DNA of 64,000 bases, taken from NCBI GenBank assembly GCA_016125555.1, contig WGLN01000001.1, positions 186,001-250,000 on the forward strand, given 5' to 3'. Shown here piece by piece: positions 17,968 through 27,455 of this stretch (position 1 is its first letter; every line of letters begins with the position of its first letter). The position numbers and the translations under genes are program-made. Source of the DNA: Porphyrobacter sp. (GTDB lineage Bacteria; Pseudomonadota; Alphaproteobacteria; Sphingomonadales; Sphingomonadaceae). The notes beneath the pieces were generated by a model. That model was given only the letters and a program-made list of their open reading frames with translations, was not told where the DNA came from and did not search any database.

Positions 17968-18501
17968 CTACTTCTTCAGCGCGCGCACCGCGGCGAGGGT
18001 CTTTTCGACGTGCTCGCGATAGTCGCTGTTCGAATAGACCTCGACGATCCGCCCGTCGGGCGCGATCACGTAGGAGGTGCGGCTGGCGAGGCCCGAATTG
18101 CCGAGCGCCACGTCATAGCCCTTGATCACCGCGGGGCTGGCCACGCCGACCGGGAAGGCATCGCGACATTCCTTGCGGCTGAACTGCTTGAGCGTGTCGA
18201 TGTCGTCGTTCGACATGCCGATCACGCTCGCGCCCTCGGCCTTGAACTTCGGCATGGCCTCGGCAAAGGCATTGGCTTCCAGCGTGCAGCCCTGCGTGAA
18301 GGCCTTGGGGTAGAAGTAGAGCACCACCGGACCCTTGGCGAGCGCGGCGGAGAGCGAGAAGCCGAACTCCTTGCCGGCCAGCGCGGCGCGGGTCGTGAAG
18401 GCCGGGGCCTTTTCGCCCAGCGGCAGGTCGGCGGCGGCGGGAGCGGCGATGCCGGCGGCGAGCAGCGCGGCGGCGGCGAGACGGGTGAAGATGGTGGTCA
18501 T
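17968..18501 (-). CDS. exported AhpC/TSA-family peroxiredoxin (BCP-like)
   Basis: The 177-residue protein should reduce peroxides. It has a signal peptide (MTTIFTRLAAAALLAAG, cleavage near APAAAD) and a thioredoxin-like fold. The peroxidatic Cys72 is in FYPKAFTQGCTLEANAF, matching the bacterioferritin comigratory protein pattern. A second Cys in SRKECRDAFP could be the resolving residue but is far from the usual CPx4C spacing. I chose MTTIFTRL because GGAGG lies 10 bases upstream and it gives a clean signal sequence. The export signal places it in the periplasm. Confidence 0.88.
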   Translation of the reverse strand: MTTIFTRLAAAALLAAGIAAPAAADLPLGEKAPAFTTRAALAGKEFGFSLSAALAKGPVVLYFYPKAFTQGCTLEANAFAEAMPKFKAEGASVIGMSNDDIDTLKQFSRKECRDAFPVGVASPAVIKGYDVALGNSGLASRTSYVIAPDGRIVEVYSNSDYREHVEKTLAAVRALKK

Positions 18502-18551
18502 GACGGTCAAACCTCCGGGGCGCGGACCGGTTCCCCGACCCGCGTTTGCGA

Positions 18552-21080
18552 TCAATAAATCCCGCCCTGCTGCTCGACGAAGTCGCGGCGGGCGTCCGGA
18601 TTATCCGTGTCCGAAAGCGCTCCGGCGGCCTTCTCGCGCCCGGCGCGGATCAGTTCGAGGATCTCGTTGCGGCGCGCGGCAATTTCATCCTGGCGCGTGA
18701 AGCGCTCGGGTTCGGTATCGGGCTTGAACGCCTCCCAGATGATGGCGGAGCGCGGATCGTCTGTCGGCCAGCCATCGAACACGCGCTTGCCGGTGCGCCG
18801 ATCGACACGCACCATCCGCACGCCCTCGGGCGCGACGGCGGGCACGGTCGACCACTTGGACTTGGTCTTTTCGATCAGGCTCTTGACGATCGGCGCGGCG
18901 ATCGTGCCGCCATAGGCATAGCCGCCCATGTTGCGCGGCTGGTCGAAGCCGACATAGGCGCCCGCGATCATCTGCTGCGTGCCGCCGATGAACCACACGT
19001 CCTTGGGGCCGGTGGTGGTGCCGGTCTTGCCGAACAGCGGCAGGCCGAGCGGGTTAAGGACCGTGGCGGTTCCGCGGGTCACCGCGCCGCGCAGCATGTG
19101 CATGACCTGGAAAGCGGTGCGCGGGTCCATCGCCTCGGTCCCCTTGAGGCCGAAGCGCGGCATCGGCTTGCCGTCCCACTCGGCCATGTTGCAGCCGCGG
19201 CAATTGCGATTGTCGGCGCGCCACAGCACCTTGCCGTGGCGATCCTGCACGTAATCGATCAGGGTCGGCGGATTGAGCCGGCCGTGGTTGGCCAGCGCAG
19301 CATAAGCAGCGACCATCTTCGACAGAGTGGTCTCCCCGGCCCCCAGCGCGGTCGAGGGATAGGGGTCGAACTTGCCGATCCCCATCTTCTCGATCTCCCT
19401 GACCACGTTGGGCATACCGGCGGTCATCCCGATCTGCACGGTCATGATGTTCTGCGACTGCTCGAGGCCATAGCGGAGCGGGTGCTGACCGCCTGCGCCG
19501 CGCCCGCCGCGAATGCACTTCTCGCCGAGATTGGCGCCCTGGTAATAGCAGAAGCGCGAGTTATCGACCTGGGTCGAAGGGGTCATGCCGGTATCGAGCC
19601 CCGTCGCATAGACGAAGGGCTTGATGGTCGAGCCGGGCTGGCGCAGCGCCTGGGTGGCGCGGTTGAAGTCGGACAGGCGGTGGTCGAAACCGCCCTGCAT
19701 CGCCAGCACGCGCCCATATTGCGCGTTCTCGACGATCAGCGCGCCCTGCGCCTCGGGGATGGTGCGCACCTGCCAGCTGCCGCCCGCGGGGCTGGCGGCG
19801 ATCACGTCGCCCGCCTTGAGCCGGTCGGGCAGGTTGGTGAGCGGCGCCTCGGTGCCGTCGGAAAAGCCGATCCGCGCCGAGCTGCCCGAGCGGCTGGTGA
19901 CCACGCCGATCTTCCAGTCGCGATAATTGATGCCGAGCGGCGAGCTCTGCAGCTGGCTTGCCCAATTGCCCTGCGAGACGTCGATGGTGGCGACCGGACC
20001 GGTCCATCCGCGCCCGCCGTGATAGCGCAGCAGGCCTTCGCGCAGCGCGTCGCGCGCGGCGATCTGCATCGTCGGATCGAGCGAGGTGCGCACCCACAGT
20101 CCGCCGGCATAGACCGAATTCGGTCCGTCCTCGGCGGTCTCGCCGAAGCGGTCGATCAGCTCGCGGCGCACTTCCTCGAGAAAGTAGCCGGCATCCACGC
20201 TGCGCTCGCGCCGCTGGGTGACGAGGCCGAGGGGCTTGGCCGCCGCCGCGCGCCGCTGCGACCCGGTGATGAAGCCGTTCTTCTCCATCTGGTCGAGCAC
20301 GAAGTTGCGCCGGGCGAGCGCGGCCTTTTCCTGTCCCTTGCGGCCATAGCGCTCGGGCGCCTTGGGAAGGATCGCGAGAAACGCCATCTCGTGCAGATCG
20401 AGATCGCCGACGTCCTTGTCGAAATAGGCGCGCGCGGCGGCCTGCACCCCGAAGCTGCGCCGCCCGAGCGGGATCTCGTTCAGGTACAGCTCGAGGATTT
20501 CCTGCTTGGTCAGCACCTGCTCGATGCGTCCGGCGAGGATCATTTCCTTCAATTTGCGGGTGACCGAGTATTCGTCGCCGAGCAGCAGGTTCTTGGCGAC
20601 CTGCTGGGTGATGGTGGACCCGCCCACGGCACGGCGAGTGCGCATCGGGTTGAGATAATCGATGACGGCGCCCGCGGTGCCGAAAAGATCGACGCCGCCG
20701 TGGCTGAAGAAGGTCTTGTCCTCGGCCGAAAGATAGGCGTCGATGAGCTTTTCGGGAAAATCGGCATATTGCAGCTGCACCCGCCGTTCCCGGGCATAGG
20801 AGTGGACGATCTCGCCGTCGACGCCGCGCACCATCGTGGGCAGCGGGGTTTCGTAGGTGAGCAGCGCCTCGGCCTCGGGAAGATCGCTCGCCAGCCAGAA
20901 GAACACCGCGATCCATCCGACGAGGCCGAGCGCGAACAGCGCCGCCGCGATCTTGAACAGCAGGCTCCGGCGCCACATCTCCCCGAACCACGCGAGCGCG
21001 CCGCCGATGTCGCGGTTCACGCGGTAGCGCAGATAGGCCCAGTGCGTTTCAGGGGCGGAGGCGGGGGGAAGCTCGGTCAT
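18552..21080 (-). CDS. mrcA: penicillin-binding protein 1A (bifunctional transglycosylase/transpeptidase)
   Basis: The 842-residue class A PBP polymerises and crosslinks peptidoglycan. After a cytoplasmic tail and one membrane anchor (about 42-66) comes the GT51 domain, with the catalytic Glu in SAEDKTFFSHGGVD, GGSTITQQVAKNLLL and KEMILAGRIEQVLTKQEILELYLN. The transpeptidase domain has the SxxK in PGSTIKPF, SQN in QSQNIMTVQ and KTG in LFGKTGTTTG. An OB-like domain lies between them. The ATG MTELPPASAP follows a short gap after the amidase gene, and both genes act on the cell wall. Confidence 0.96.
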   Translation of the reverse strand: MTELPPASAPETHWAYLRYRVNRDIGGALAWFGEMWRRSLLFKIAAALFALGLVGWIAVFFWLASDLPEAEALLTYETPLPTMVRGVDGEIVHSYARERRVQLQYADFPEKLIDAYLSAEDKTFFSHGGVDLFGTAGAVIDYLNPMRTRRAVGGSTITQQVAKNLLLGDEYSVTRKLKEMILAGRIEQVLTKQEILELYLNEIPLGRRSFGVQAAARAYFDKDVGDLDLHEMAFLAILPKAPERYGRKGQEKAALARRNFVLDQMEKNGFITGSQRRAAAAKPLGLVTQRRERSVDAGYFLEEVRRELIDRFGETAEDGPNSVYAGGLWVRTSLDPTMQIAARDALREGLLRYHGGRGWTGPVATIDVSQGNWASQLQSSPLGINYRDWKIGVVTSRSGSSARIGFSDGTEAPLTNLPDRLKAGDVIAASPAGGSWQVRTIPEAQGALIVENAQYGRVLAMQGGFDHRLSDFNRATQALRQPGSTIKPFVYATGLDTGMTPSTQVDNSRFCYYQGANLGEKCIRGGRGAGGQHPLRYGLEQSQNIMTVQIGMTAGMPNVVREIEKMGIGKFDPYPSTALGAGETTLSKMVAAYAALANHGRLNPPTLIDYVQDRHGKVLWRADNRNCRGCNMAEWDGKPMPRFGLKGTEAMDPRTAFQVMHMLRGAVTRGTATVLNPLGLPLFGKTGTTTGPKDVWFIGGTQQMIAGAYVGFDQPRNMGGYAYGGTIAAPIVKSLIEKTKSKWSTVPAVAPEGVRMVRVDRRTGKRVFDGWPTDDPRSAIIWEAFKPDTEPERFTRQDEIAARRNEILELIRAGREKAAGALSDTDNPDARRDFVEQQGGIY

Positions 21081-21134
21081 GGGCGAGGCGCAACTAGCAC
21101 GCAGTCAGCCGTCAAGGCTAGCCGCTTTGCAGCC

Positions 21135-22034
21135 CTATGTCCCCGCCGGGGGAATGTCGGCGCGCCGCGCGAAATAGACCCGGATCGCCCGCGCCAGCAC
21201 GGCGGCGTATTGCGCGCGGCCCTCGGGCGTGGTCAGGCGCGCACGATCGGCGCGGTTGGTGACGAAGCCGCTCTCGAACAGCACCGAGGGCACATCGGGC
21301 GCACGCAGCACCGCCAGCGCCGCCGCGCGGCGCGGCTGGGCATGGAAGGCGAGCCGATCCGCACCCTCGCGCAGCACGAGCCGGGCGAATTCTATGGCGT
21401 CCTCGCGGGTGCGCTGCTGCGAGAGTTCCACGAGGATCGCGCTGACCGCCGCACTGGTCCCCTCGACCGCGATGCCGTTCAGACGGTCGGCATCGTTCTC
21501 GCGTGCGGCGAAGCGCGCCGCCGCCTCGCTCGAGGCTTCCTCGGAGAGCGTGTAGATGCTTGCGCCGCTTACGTCGTCGCGCTCGCCTGCCGAATCCGCG
21601 TGGATCGAGACGAACAGGTCGGCCTCGAGCAGACGCGCGATCTCGGGACGGTGGGCGAGCGGGATGATGCGATCATCGGCGCGGGTCAGGGCGACGCGGA
21701 TGCGCCCCGCGCGCAGCAGATCGTCGCGCAGGGCGAGCGCGATCGCGAGGGTGATGTCCTTTTCGCGCACCCGCCGCCCTTGCGCATCGGTGCCGATCGC
21801 GCCCGGATCGCGCCCGCCGTGTCCGGCATCGATCACCACCAGCGGGAGCGCGGGATCGTCCGGTCCGGCAATGGCGGGAAGATCGGGCGGTGCCAGCTCC
21901 TCTGCGAGCGAGAAGCGCATCACGTATTCGCGTCCCCACGAAGGCACCGGGATTTTCAGACCCAGTGCAGCAGCACCGCCGAGCAGCAGTGCGGGGACCA
22001 GCAGCACGATCAGCAGCAGGGTGCGTAAGCTCAT
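21135..22034 (-). CDS. N-acetylmuramoyl-L-alanine amidase (Amidase_3)
   Basis: This 299-residue zinc amidase cleaves the bond between MurNAc and the stem peptide. An N-terminal hydrophobic segment (MSLRTLLLIVLLVPALLLGG) acts as signal or anchor. The catalytic domain has the Zn ligands in VVIDAGHGGRDPGA (His), RVREKDITLAIA (Glu) and FVSIHADSAG (His), and the general-base Glu in VLFESGFVTN. There is no AMIN domain, so it is a short AmiC-like form. It is the first gene of the minus-strand pair with mrcA and is divergent from rne. Confidence 0.94.
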   Translation of the reverse strand: MSLRTLLLIVLLVPALLLGGAAALGLKIPVPSWGREYVMRFSLAEELAPPDLPAIAGPDDPALPLVVIDAGHGGRDPGAIGTDAQGRRVREKDITLAIALALRDDLLRAGRIRVALTRADDRIIPLAHRPEIARLLEADLFVSIHADSAGERDDVSGASIYTLSEEASSEAAARFAARENDADRLNGIAVEGTSAAVSAILVELSQQRTREDAIEFARLVLREGADRLAFHAQPRRAAALAVLRAPDVPSVLFESGFVTNRADRARLTTPEGRAQYAAVLARAIRVYFARRADIPPAGT

Positions 22035-22460
22035 GTCGCTAACCGCTTACGTTCTTGCCCTGTGATAAAGCAATAGAGTTGCGGGGTTTGGCCCACAGTG
22101 CTAGCGGTGTTGCCGAGTGGTCGCATTCCGGTGCCCGTGCACCCGAACCGCCCTCCGCTCGTGCCGGGTCCTCCGCCGTTTCGCGGCTCCCGGCCCATGA
22201 ACAGGTTGATGCAGTGACAAGACGCTTTTCCCCGCAATCCGGCACAGTGCGCGCTCAGGCAGCCTGTGTCCTTGCGGGCCGAAGCGCGGCACCTTGCCGC
22301 AATCGCGTCGCTGCAGACACGAGCTTCGCGCCGCCGGCTCCTAGCGGGCCCGGCGCGGCAACCCTTTCCGGCCGCGCCTGCGGGCGCTCCGGATCATCCC
22401 ACAATCGGCGTCCCCTTGCTGTCCCCTCGCGGACACGGCCGGACGCATGGAGAACATTCA
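22035..22460 (+). promoter_or_regulatory. structured 5' leader and promoter region of rne (divergent with amidase)
   Basis: This 426-base gap has no convincing gene. It should hold the promoters for the amidase (leftward) and rne (rightward), though no strong -35/-10 pair stands out. Two good hairpins are visible. One pairs GCCGGG (22163-22168) with CCCGGC (22189-22194), with an inner CCGC/GCGG stem. The other pairs CGCGCCG (22327-22333) with CGGCGCG (22351-22357), with an inner GGC/GCC pair. Ribosome binding site GGAG lies at 22449-22452. rne leaders in other bacteria mediate autoregulation, and the same here is inference. Confidence 0.45.
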
Positions 22461-25193
22461 ATGGCAACGCGCATGCTTATCGATGCGCGCCACCCGGAAG
22501 AAACCCGGGTGGCGGTCCTGCAGGGCAACCGGATTGAGGAATTCGATTTCGAATCTGCCGAACACAAGCAGATCAAGGGCAATATCTACCTCGCCAAGGT
22601 AACCCGGGTCGAACCTTCGCTGCAGGCGGCTTTCGTCGATTTCGGCGGCAACCGGCACGGGTTCCTCGCCTTCAGCGAAATCCACCCAGATTACTACCAG
22701 ATCCCCAAGGCGGATCGCGACGCTCTGCTCGCCGAAGAAGCCGAGGCCGCCGCCGAAGAGGAACGCCTGCGCGCCGAGGAAGAGGAAGAGGGCATCTCCC
22801 CCGGCGACGAATACGATGCCGAGGACGAGAGCGGCGAAGCGCTGGCCGAGGATTTCGCCGAGAACGGCGTCGAGGAAGTCGACACCTCCGACAAGGACGA
22901 GGTCGCCACCATCGAGGACGGCTCCTCGGACGAGGACACCTCCGAGGATGACAGCGCCGAGGACGAAGGCGCCGAACAGGAGCGCGGCCGCGGCCGGCGC
23001 GGTCGGCGCCGTCAGGGCAAGGGCGGCGGCAGCGACAAGGGCCGCAGCCGCGCCAAGCAGGTCGACGAGGTGCGCGCCAAGCGCATGGAGCTCCGCCGCC
23101 GCTACAAGATCCAGGACGTCATCCAGCGCCGCCAGGTGCTGCTCGTCCAGGTCGTCAAGGAAGAGCGCGGCAACAAGGGCGCGGCGCTCACCACCTATCT
23201 GAGCCTCGCCGGGCGCTACACGGTGCTGATGCCCAATTCCTCGAGCGGCGGCGGCATCAGCCGCAAGATCAGCTCGACCAGCGACCGCAAGCGGCTGAAG
23301 GAGATCGTCTCCGATCTCAAGCTGCCCCGGAGCATGGGCCTGATCGTGCGCACCGCCGGCCTGTCCCGCACCAAGCCCGAGATCAAGCGCGACTTCGACT
23401 ATCTTGCCCGCGTCTGGGACGAGATCCGCGAGAAGACCCTCGCCTCGGTCGCGCCCGCGCTGATCCATTCGGACAGCGACCTCATCAAGCGCGCGATCCG
23501 CGACATCTACAACCGCGACATCGAGGAAGTGGTGGTCGAGGGCGAGGAAGGCTACAAGTCGGCCAAGGCCTTCATGAAGCTGCTGATGCCCAGCCACGCG
23601 CGGCGGGTGAAGGCCTACGTCGATCCGGTGCCGCTGTTCCAGCGCTATGGCGCGGAGGACCAGCTCAAGGCGATGTACGACCCGATGGTGCAGCTGAAGA
23701 GCGGCGGGTATCTCATCATCAACCCGACCGAGGCGCTGGTCTCGATCGACATCAACTCGGGCCGCTCGACCAAGGAACATAATATCGAGCAGACCGCGCT
23801 TCACACCAATCTCGAAGCGGCCAAGGAAATCGCCCGCCAGCTGCGCCTGCGCGACATGGCCGGGCTCGTCGTGATCGACTTCATCGACATGGAGTATTCC
23901 TCCAACGTCCGGAAGGTCGAGAAGGCGATGAAGGATGCGCTCAAGAACGACCGCGCACGCATCCAGGTCGGGCGGATCAGCTCCTTCGGGCTGATGGAGA
24001 TGAGCCGCCAGCGGCTGCGCACCGGCGTGCTCGAGGCGACCACCCGCCCCTGCCCGCATTGCGACGGCACCGGCCTGGTGCGCACCGCGTCGAGCGCAGG
24101 GCTTTCGGCGCTGCGCCTGATCGAGGACGAGGCGGCCAAGGGCAAGGGCACGCAGATCCGTCTTGCCGCCAGCACCGAGGCGGCGATCTACCTCCTCAAT
24201 GAAAAGCGCGCCGATCTGGTCGAGATCGAACAGCGCTACGGCGTCAGCGTCGAAGTTGTCCCCGAGGGCGAAGAAGAAGGCGCGAAGATGAGCGTCTCCA
24301 GCGCCGGCCCGCGCCCCGCGCAGGCCCCGCGCTTCGATCCGATCGTCGACGACGAGGAAGACGAGGACCTGCCCGAGGAGGAAGAGGACTTCGCCGAGGA
24401 CGAGGACCGCGAGCCGCGCGGACGCCGCGAGCGTTCCGATGACGAGGACGAAGGCGGGCGCAGGAAGAAGCGGCGCCGCCGGCGCGGCGGTCGCGGACGC
24501 AATCGCCAGGACCGCGACGATGAGGCCGAGGGCGAAAGCGCCGGCAGCGACGAGAGCGGCGACGCAGACGGCCAGGCCGATAGCCAGGACAGCGGCGAAG
24601 ATCGCGGCGAGGACGGTGAAGGCCGTTCCAAGAAGCGCCGCCGCCGCGGTGGACGCGGGCGCAAGCGGCGCGGCGAAGGGGCCGAGAACGAGGCGCAGGA
24701 CGAAGCCGACACCTCCGAGGTGAGTGCTCCCGACGCGGACGCGGACGCGGAAGCCCAGCCCGAAGCCCCCGCTGCTCAGACCGATGCCGAGGGCACTCCC
24801 GAGGAAGCGCCGGTCGAAAAGCCGAAGCGCAAGCGCGCGCCGCGCAAGAAGAAGGAAGAGGCCGAACCTGCCGCCGAGGTCGCAGCGGAACTGGCGCCGG
24901 AAGTCGCGGCCGCGGATGCCGACGCCGCGAGCGAGGAAGCGCCGGCCGAGAAGCCCAAGCGCAAGCGGGCTCCGCGCAAGGCCAAGGCTGCCGAAGCTTC
25001 CGCTGAGGCGATCTCCGAACAGGTCAAGGAAGACATGGCGGTGGTCGCCGGGCCCGACGGCGCACCCGAAACGGCGCAGGCCATGGCCGACGAGAGCGGG
25101 ACCAAGGAAGATCCCGATGCCGAGCAGGAGGACGCAGGGCAGGACGGCGCCAAGCCGCGCCGCGGCTGGTGGCAGCGCACCTTCGGCGAATAG
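22461..25193 (+). CDS. rne: ribonuclease E
   Basis: RNase E is the endonuclease that starts mRNA decay and processes rRNA and tRNA. Of 910 residues, the N-terminal part starts MATRMLIDARHPEETRVAVL and holds the S1 domain. That domain is split by a ~130-residue insertion (about 85-213), first very acidic, then Arg/Lys-rich. The RNase H/DNase I-like core has the Mg-binding Asp in VSIDINSGRS and VVIDFIDMEY, and the Zn-link PCPHCDGTG. The C-terminal half is low complexity, acidic/basic, with KPKRKRAPRK twice and the end RRGWWQRTFGE, a motif seen in alphaproteobacterial RNase E. The ATG has GGAG nine bases upstream. Confidence 0.97.
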   Translation: MATRMLIDARHPEETRVAVLQGNRIEEFDFESAEHKQIKGNIYLAKVTRVEPSLQAAFVDFGGNRHGFLAFSEIHPDYYQIPKADRDALLAEEAEAAAEEERLRAEEEEEGISPGDEYDAEDESGEALAEDFAENGVEEVDTSDKDEVATIEDGSSDEDTSEDDSAEDEGAEQERGRGRRGRRRQGKGGGSDKGRSRAKQVDEVRAKRMELRRRYKIQDVIQRRQVLLVQVVKEERGNKGAALTTYLSLAGRYTVLMPNSSSGGGISRKISSTSDRKRLKEIVSDLKLPRSMGLIVRTAGLSRTKPEIKRDFDYLARVWDEIREKTLASVAPALIHSDSDLIKRAIRDIYNRDIEEVVVEGEEGYKSAKAFMKLLMPSHARRVKAYVDPVPLFQRYGAEDQLKAMYDPMVQLKSGGYLIINPTEALVSIDINSGRSTKEHNIEQTALHTNLEAAKEIARQLRLRDMAGLVVIDFIDMEYSSNVRKVEKAMKDALKNDRARIQVGRISSFGLMEMSRQRLRTGVLEATTRPCPHCDGTGLVRTASSAGLSALRLIEDEAAKGKGTQIRLAASTEAAIYLLNEKRADLVEIEQRYGVSVEVVPEGEEEGAKMSVSSAGPRPAQAPRFDPIVDDEEDEDLPEEEEDFAEDEDREPRGRRERSDDEDEGGRRKKRRRRRGGRGRNRQDRDDEAEGESAGSDESGDADGQADSQDSGEDRGEDGEGRSKKRRRRGGRGRKRRGEGAENEAQDEADTSEVSAPDADADAEAQPEAPAAQTDAEGTPEEAPVEKPKRKRAPRKKKEEAEPAAEVAAELAPEVAAADADAASEEAPAEKPKRKRAPRKAKAAEASAEAISEQVKEDMAVVAGPDGAPETAQAMADESGTKEDPDAEQEDAGQDGAKPRRGWWQRTFGE

Positions 25194-25217
25194 TCGTCCT
25201 TAAAGGACCAGCCAAGC

Positions 25218-25252
25218 GGGGCGGGAGCGGGCAACCTCTCCCGCCCCTTTTT
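25218..25252 (+). terminator. intrinsic terminator after rne
   Basis: A perfect 10-base stem GGGGCGGGAG (25218-25227) pairs with CTCCCGCCCC (25238-25247) over a 10-base loop and is followed by TTTTT (25248-25252). It lies 25 bases after the rne stop. It is the only textbook rho-independent terminator I see in the window. Confidence 0.9.
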
Positions 25253-25260
25253 GCACGATA

Positions 25261-25893
25261 CTACCTGGGCTTGCGTGCGATGCCCCACTCCATCCATCCG
25301 GCAATCCGCGGCGCCTTGGGGGTGTAGCCCTCGCCCAGCGTCTCGACCGCGAAGCCCGCCCCCTCGAGCGCGGACGCGATGGGACGGGTCAGGTGACAGC
25401 CCCCCGCGAGCCGCTTCCACACCGGCTCGATCCGCTCCTGCCAGCGTTCGACATTACGATCGGGCGCGCGGCCGTGTTCGAGGAACAGCATCTGCCCTCC
25501 GGGTCGCAGGATGCGGCGCAGCTCGGCCATGACCTGCACAGGGTCCTCGACCGAGCACAGGGTGAAGGTGCACACCACGCAGTCGAAGCGGGCATCCGCG
25601 AAGGGAATCGCCTCGCCCCGCCCCTGCCTGAGGTCCGCCGCCCAGCCCTTCTCCCGCGCCGCGGCGCGCGCGCCGTCCAGCAGGCCTTCATGGGGGTCGA
25701 TCCCGGCATAGGAGGTGATTGCCGCAGGATTGTAGAACTCGTGATTGATCCCGCCGCCGCAACCCAGTTCGAACACGTCGCCCGCCGCGCGCGGCACGAC
25801 CATGCTGCGGCGCTTCATCACCTGGCCCTGAGAACAGGCACAGGTGATGAGCCGCGGCATGACCTTGGCTTCGTACCAGCTGGCGAGGCTCAT
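25261..25893 (-). CDS. class I SAM-dependent methyltransferase
   Basis: The 210-residue protein is a cytosolic methyltransferase of the UbiE/Methyltransf_11 type. It shows motif I DVFELGCGGGINHEFY (about 39-54), the acidic ribose-binding residue in YAGIDPHEGLL, DCVVCTFTLCSVEDP, and LRRILRPGGQMLFLEHG. The N-terminal MSLASWYEAKVMPRLITCACSQGQVMKRR resembles phospholipid or small-molecule methyltransferases found in proteobacteria. Substrate is not evident. It converges with rne across the terminator and stands alone, 68 bases from the next gene. Confidence 0.85.
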   Translation of the reverse strand: MSLASWYEAKVMPRLITCACSQGQVMKRRSMVVPRAAGDVFELGCGGGINHEFYNPAAITSYAGIDPHEGLLDGARAAAREKGWAADLRQGRGEAIPFADARFDCVVCTFTLCSVEDPVQVMAELRRILRPGGQMLFLEHGRAPDRNVERWQERIEPVWKRLAGGCHLTRPIASALEGAGFAVETLGEGYTPKAPRIAGWMEWGIARKPR

Positions 25894-25960
25894 GCGGTTT
25901 TCCCCTTCGTCACCGGCGAGGGCACAAGTCTACCCCGAAATGCCGGAAGGGGAAGCGCGT

Positions 25961-27424
25961 TCAGGCGGCCTCGCGCCCCGCCACCGCGCCGAGTGCCGCG
26001 GCGATGCGCGCCATGTCGGCGGCAAGTTCGGCGGCCAGCGCGGTTTCCGCGAGGCCATTCCAGCGGACCAGTTGCGGCATGGAGAGGCCGACCCGCATGG
26101 TGCCGCCCCAACCCCCGTTCACGCGCACGCACTTGACCGGCTGGCCGAGCCGGATGCCGCCTGTTGCCAGCGCCTTGTGCGCGGCCTGCGCGGCGTCGAA
26201 GCTGTCCAGACCCGACAGCCCCGAGAGGTCGAGCGTCGCCAGCGTTCGCATCTCGATCGGGCTCTCGCCGTCATCGGCGCTTCCCGGCGTGACGCGCGCG
26301 GCACCGAGCGGGACGAGCAGGTCTCGATGCAGCGCAGCCTCGAAGGCGGCGATCATCGCGGCGATGCGCGCCATCGGGATCGCCTGGAAGCGCTCGATCT
26401 CGAACAGCGCCGCCTCGAGCCTGAGCGCCAGCGCTTCGTTGGCGCTGTCCTCGAGACGCTCTGCGCCTGGCCATCCGGCAGGCCACTCGGCGCGGCGGAA
26501 GATGCGCGTGAAGCCCTCCGGCAGCGGCGCGGCGCGCTCGGCGAGCGCAGGCGGGACCAGCGCCCAGCCATTGAACGGCGGCGCGCCGACGAACTTGGAG
26601 CCCGTCATCAGCACGATCACCCCGCGGGCGAGATAATCGGCGATCGCCGCGCTGGTGATGCGGGCCTGGCAGGCATCGACCACGAAGGTCGCCTCTTCGC
26701 CGAATTGCGCCAGCAGTCCGTCGAGATCGGCGAGCGACGGCAGCACCAGGCCGGTCTTGGAGCCGTGGACCAGGTGCACGACGCTGTGCCGCCCGGCAGC
26801 GCGCGCGGCAGCGATTTCAAGGCCCATGCCTGCGGCAATCTCTGCGCTCGTGCGCGCCACCCCGTCGGGGCAGCGCACCGGCACGTCGACCAGGGTGATT
26901 GCGCCCATCCCCGCCACGTCCTCACCCGGTAAAACACCTTCGGTGAGCGCGGTCTCTTGCGCGAAGAAGCGTCCGTGGGCGGAGTGGATGCATCCCGAGC
27001 CGATCTCGTCGGCGCCCAAGAGCACGTTGTGGATGCCGTTCCCGCCCCGCCCCAGCGCAAGCGCCAGCGCGACATATTCGAGATCGGTGCCCGAGGGCGC
27101 GAACACGATGCCGGTGTCGCTCGCCACGCCATAGGCCGCGCGAATGCGGCTCCGTAGCGCCTCGAGCCGCGCGCCGTAGCCCTGCGCTGCGCGCGCGTCG
27201 CGATGCGCCAGCAGGTGCGCGAAGGCATCGGCGGAAATGTCGCTCACGGTCGAGGAGGAATAGGCCAGCACCTCGCGCGGATGGGGGGCGGAAAGGTAGC
27301 GGTTGAGCCCGCTTGCCGGATCGAGCGTGATCCGCGCATCGCCGCCGCCCGTCAACGCTGTCACCAGCGACAGCGCCTCGGGAGAAGCTTCGAACCCGGC
27401 GAGCGGGCGGTTCAGAGACGACAC
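25961..27424 (-). CDS. PLP-dependent fold type I enzyme of unknown reaction
   Basis: The 487-residue protein has the architecture of fold type I PLP enzymes (aminotransferase class V/cysteine desulfurase-like). Predicted are the Schiff-base Lys277 in LMTGSKFVGAPPF, the pyridine-nitrogen Asp250 in FVVDACQARI, and a phosphate-binding FAPSGTDLEY near 108-117. I recognise no specific subfamily. I chose GTG at VSSLNRPLAG because AAAGG lies about eight bases upstream; an upstream ATG would add 25 Arg-rich residues. It is divergent from a D-Ala-D-Ala-ligase-like gene across 142 bases, which suggests they act together. Confidence 0.8.
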   Translation of the reverse strand: MSSLNRPLAGFEASPEALSLVTALTGGGDARITLDPASGLNRYLSAPHPREVLAYSSSTVSDISADAFAHLLAHRDARAAQGYGARLEALRSRIRAAYGVASDTGIVFAPSGTDLEYVALALALGRGGNGIHNVLLGADEIGSGCIHSAHGRFFAQETALTEGVLPGEDVAGMGAITLVDVPVRCPDGVARTSAEIAAGMGLEIAAARAAGRHSVVHLVHGSKTGLVLPSLADLDGLLAQFGEEATFVVDACQARITSAAIADYLARGVIVLMTGSKFVGAPPFNGWALVPPALAERAAPLPEGFTRIFRRAEWPAGWPGAERLEDSANEALALRLEAALFEIERFQAIPMARIAAMIAAFEAALHRDLLVPLGAARVTPGSADDGESPIEMRTLATLDLSGLSGLDSFDAAQAAHKALATGGIRLGQPVKCVRVNGGWGGTMRVGLSMPQLVRWNGLAETALAAELAADMARIAAALGAVAGREAA

Positions 27425-27455
27425 AGGAGCAGCCTTTCGCGACCGGACAGCAGGA

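Noticed and set aside
18546..22028. A 1160-residue open frame on the plus strand opposite the PBP1A and amidase genes
   Set aside because: It is antisense to two clear genes, has no recognisable domain, and is rich in His, Arg and Gly as expected from the reverse of high-GC codons.
22105..22160. tRNA-like segment (GCCGAGTGGT resembles a tRNA-Ser D-arm)
   Set aside because: No matching acceptor stem, anticodon arm or T-loop could be built around it.
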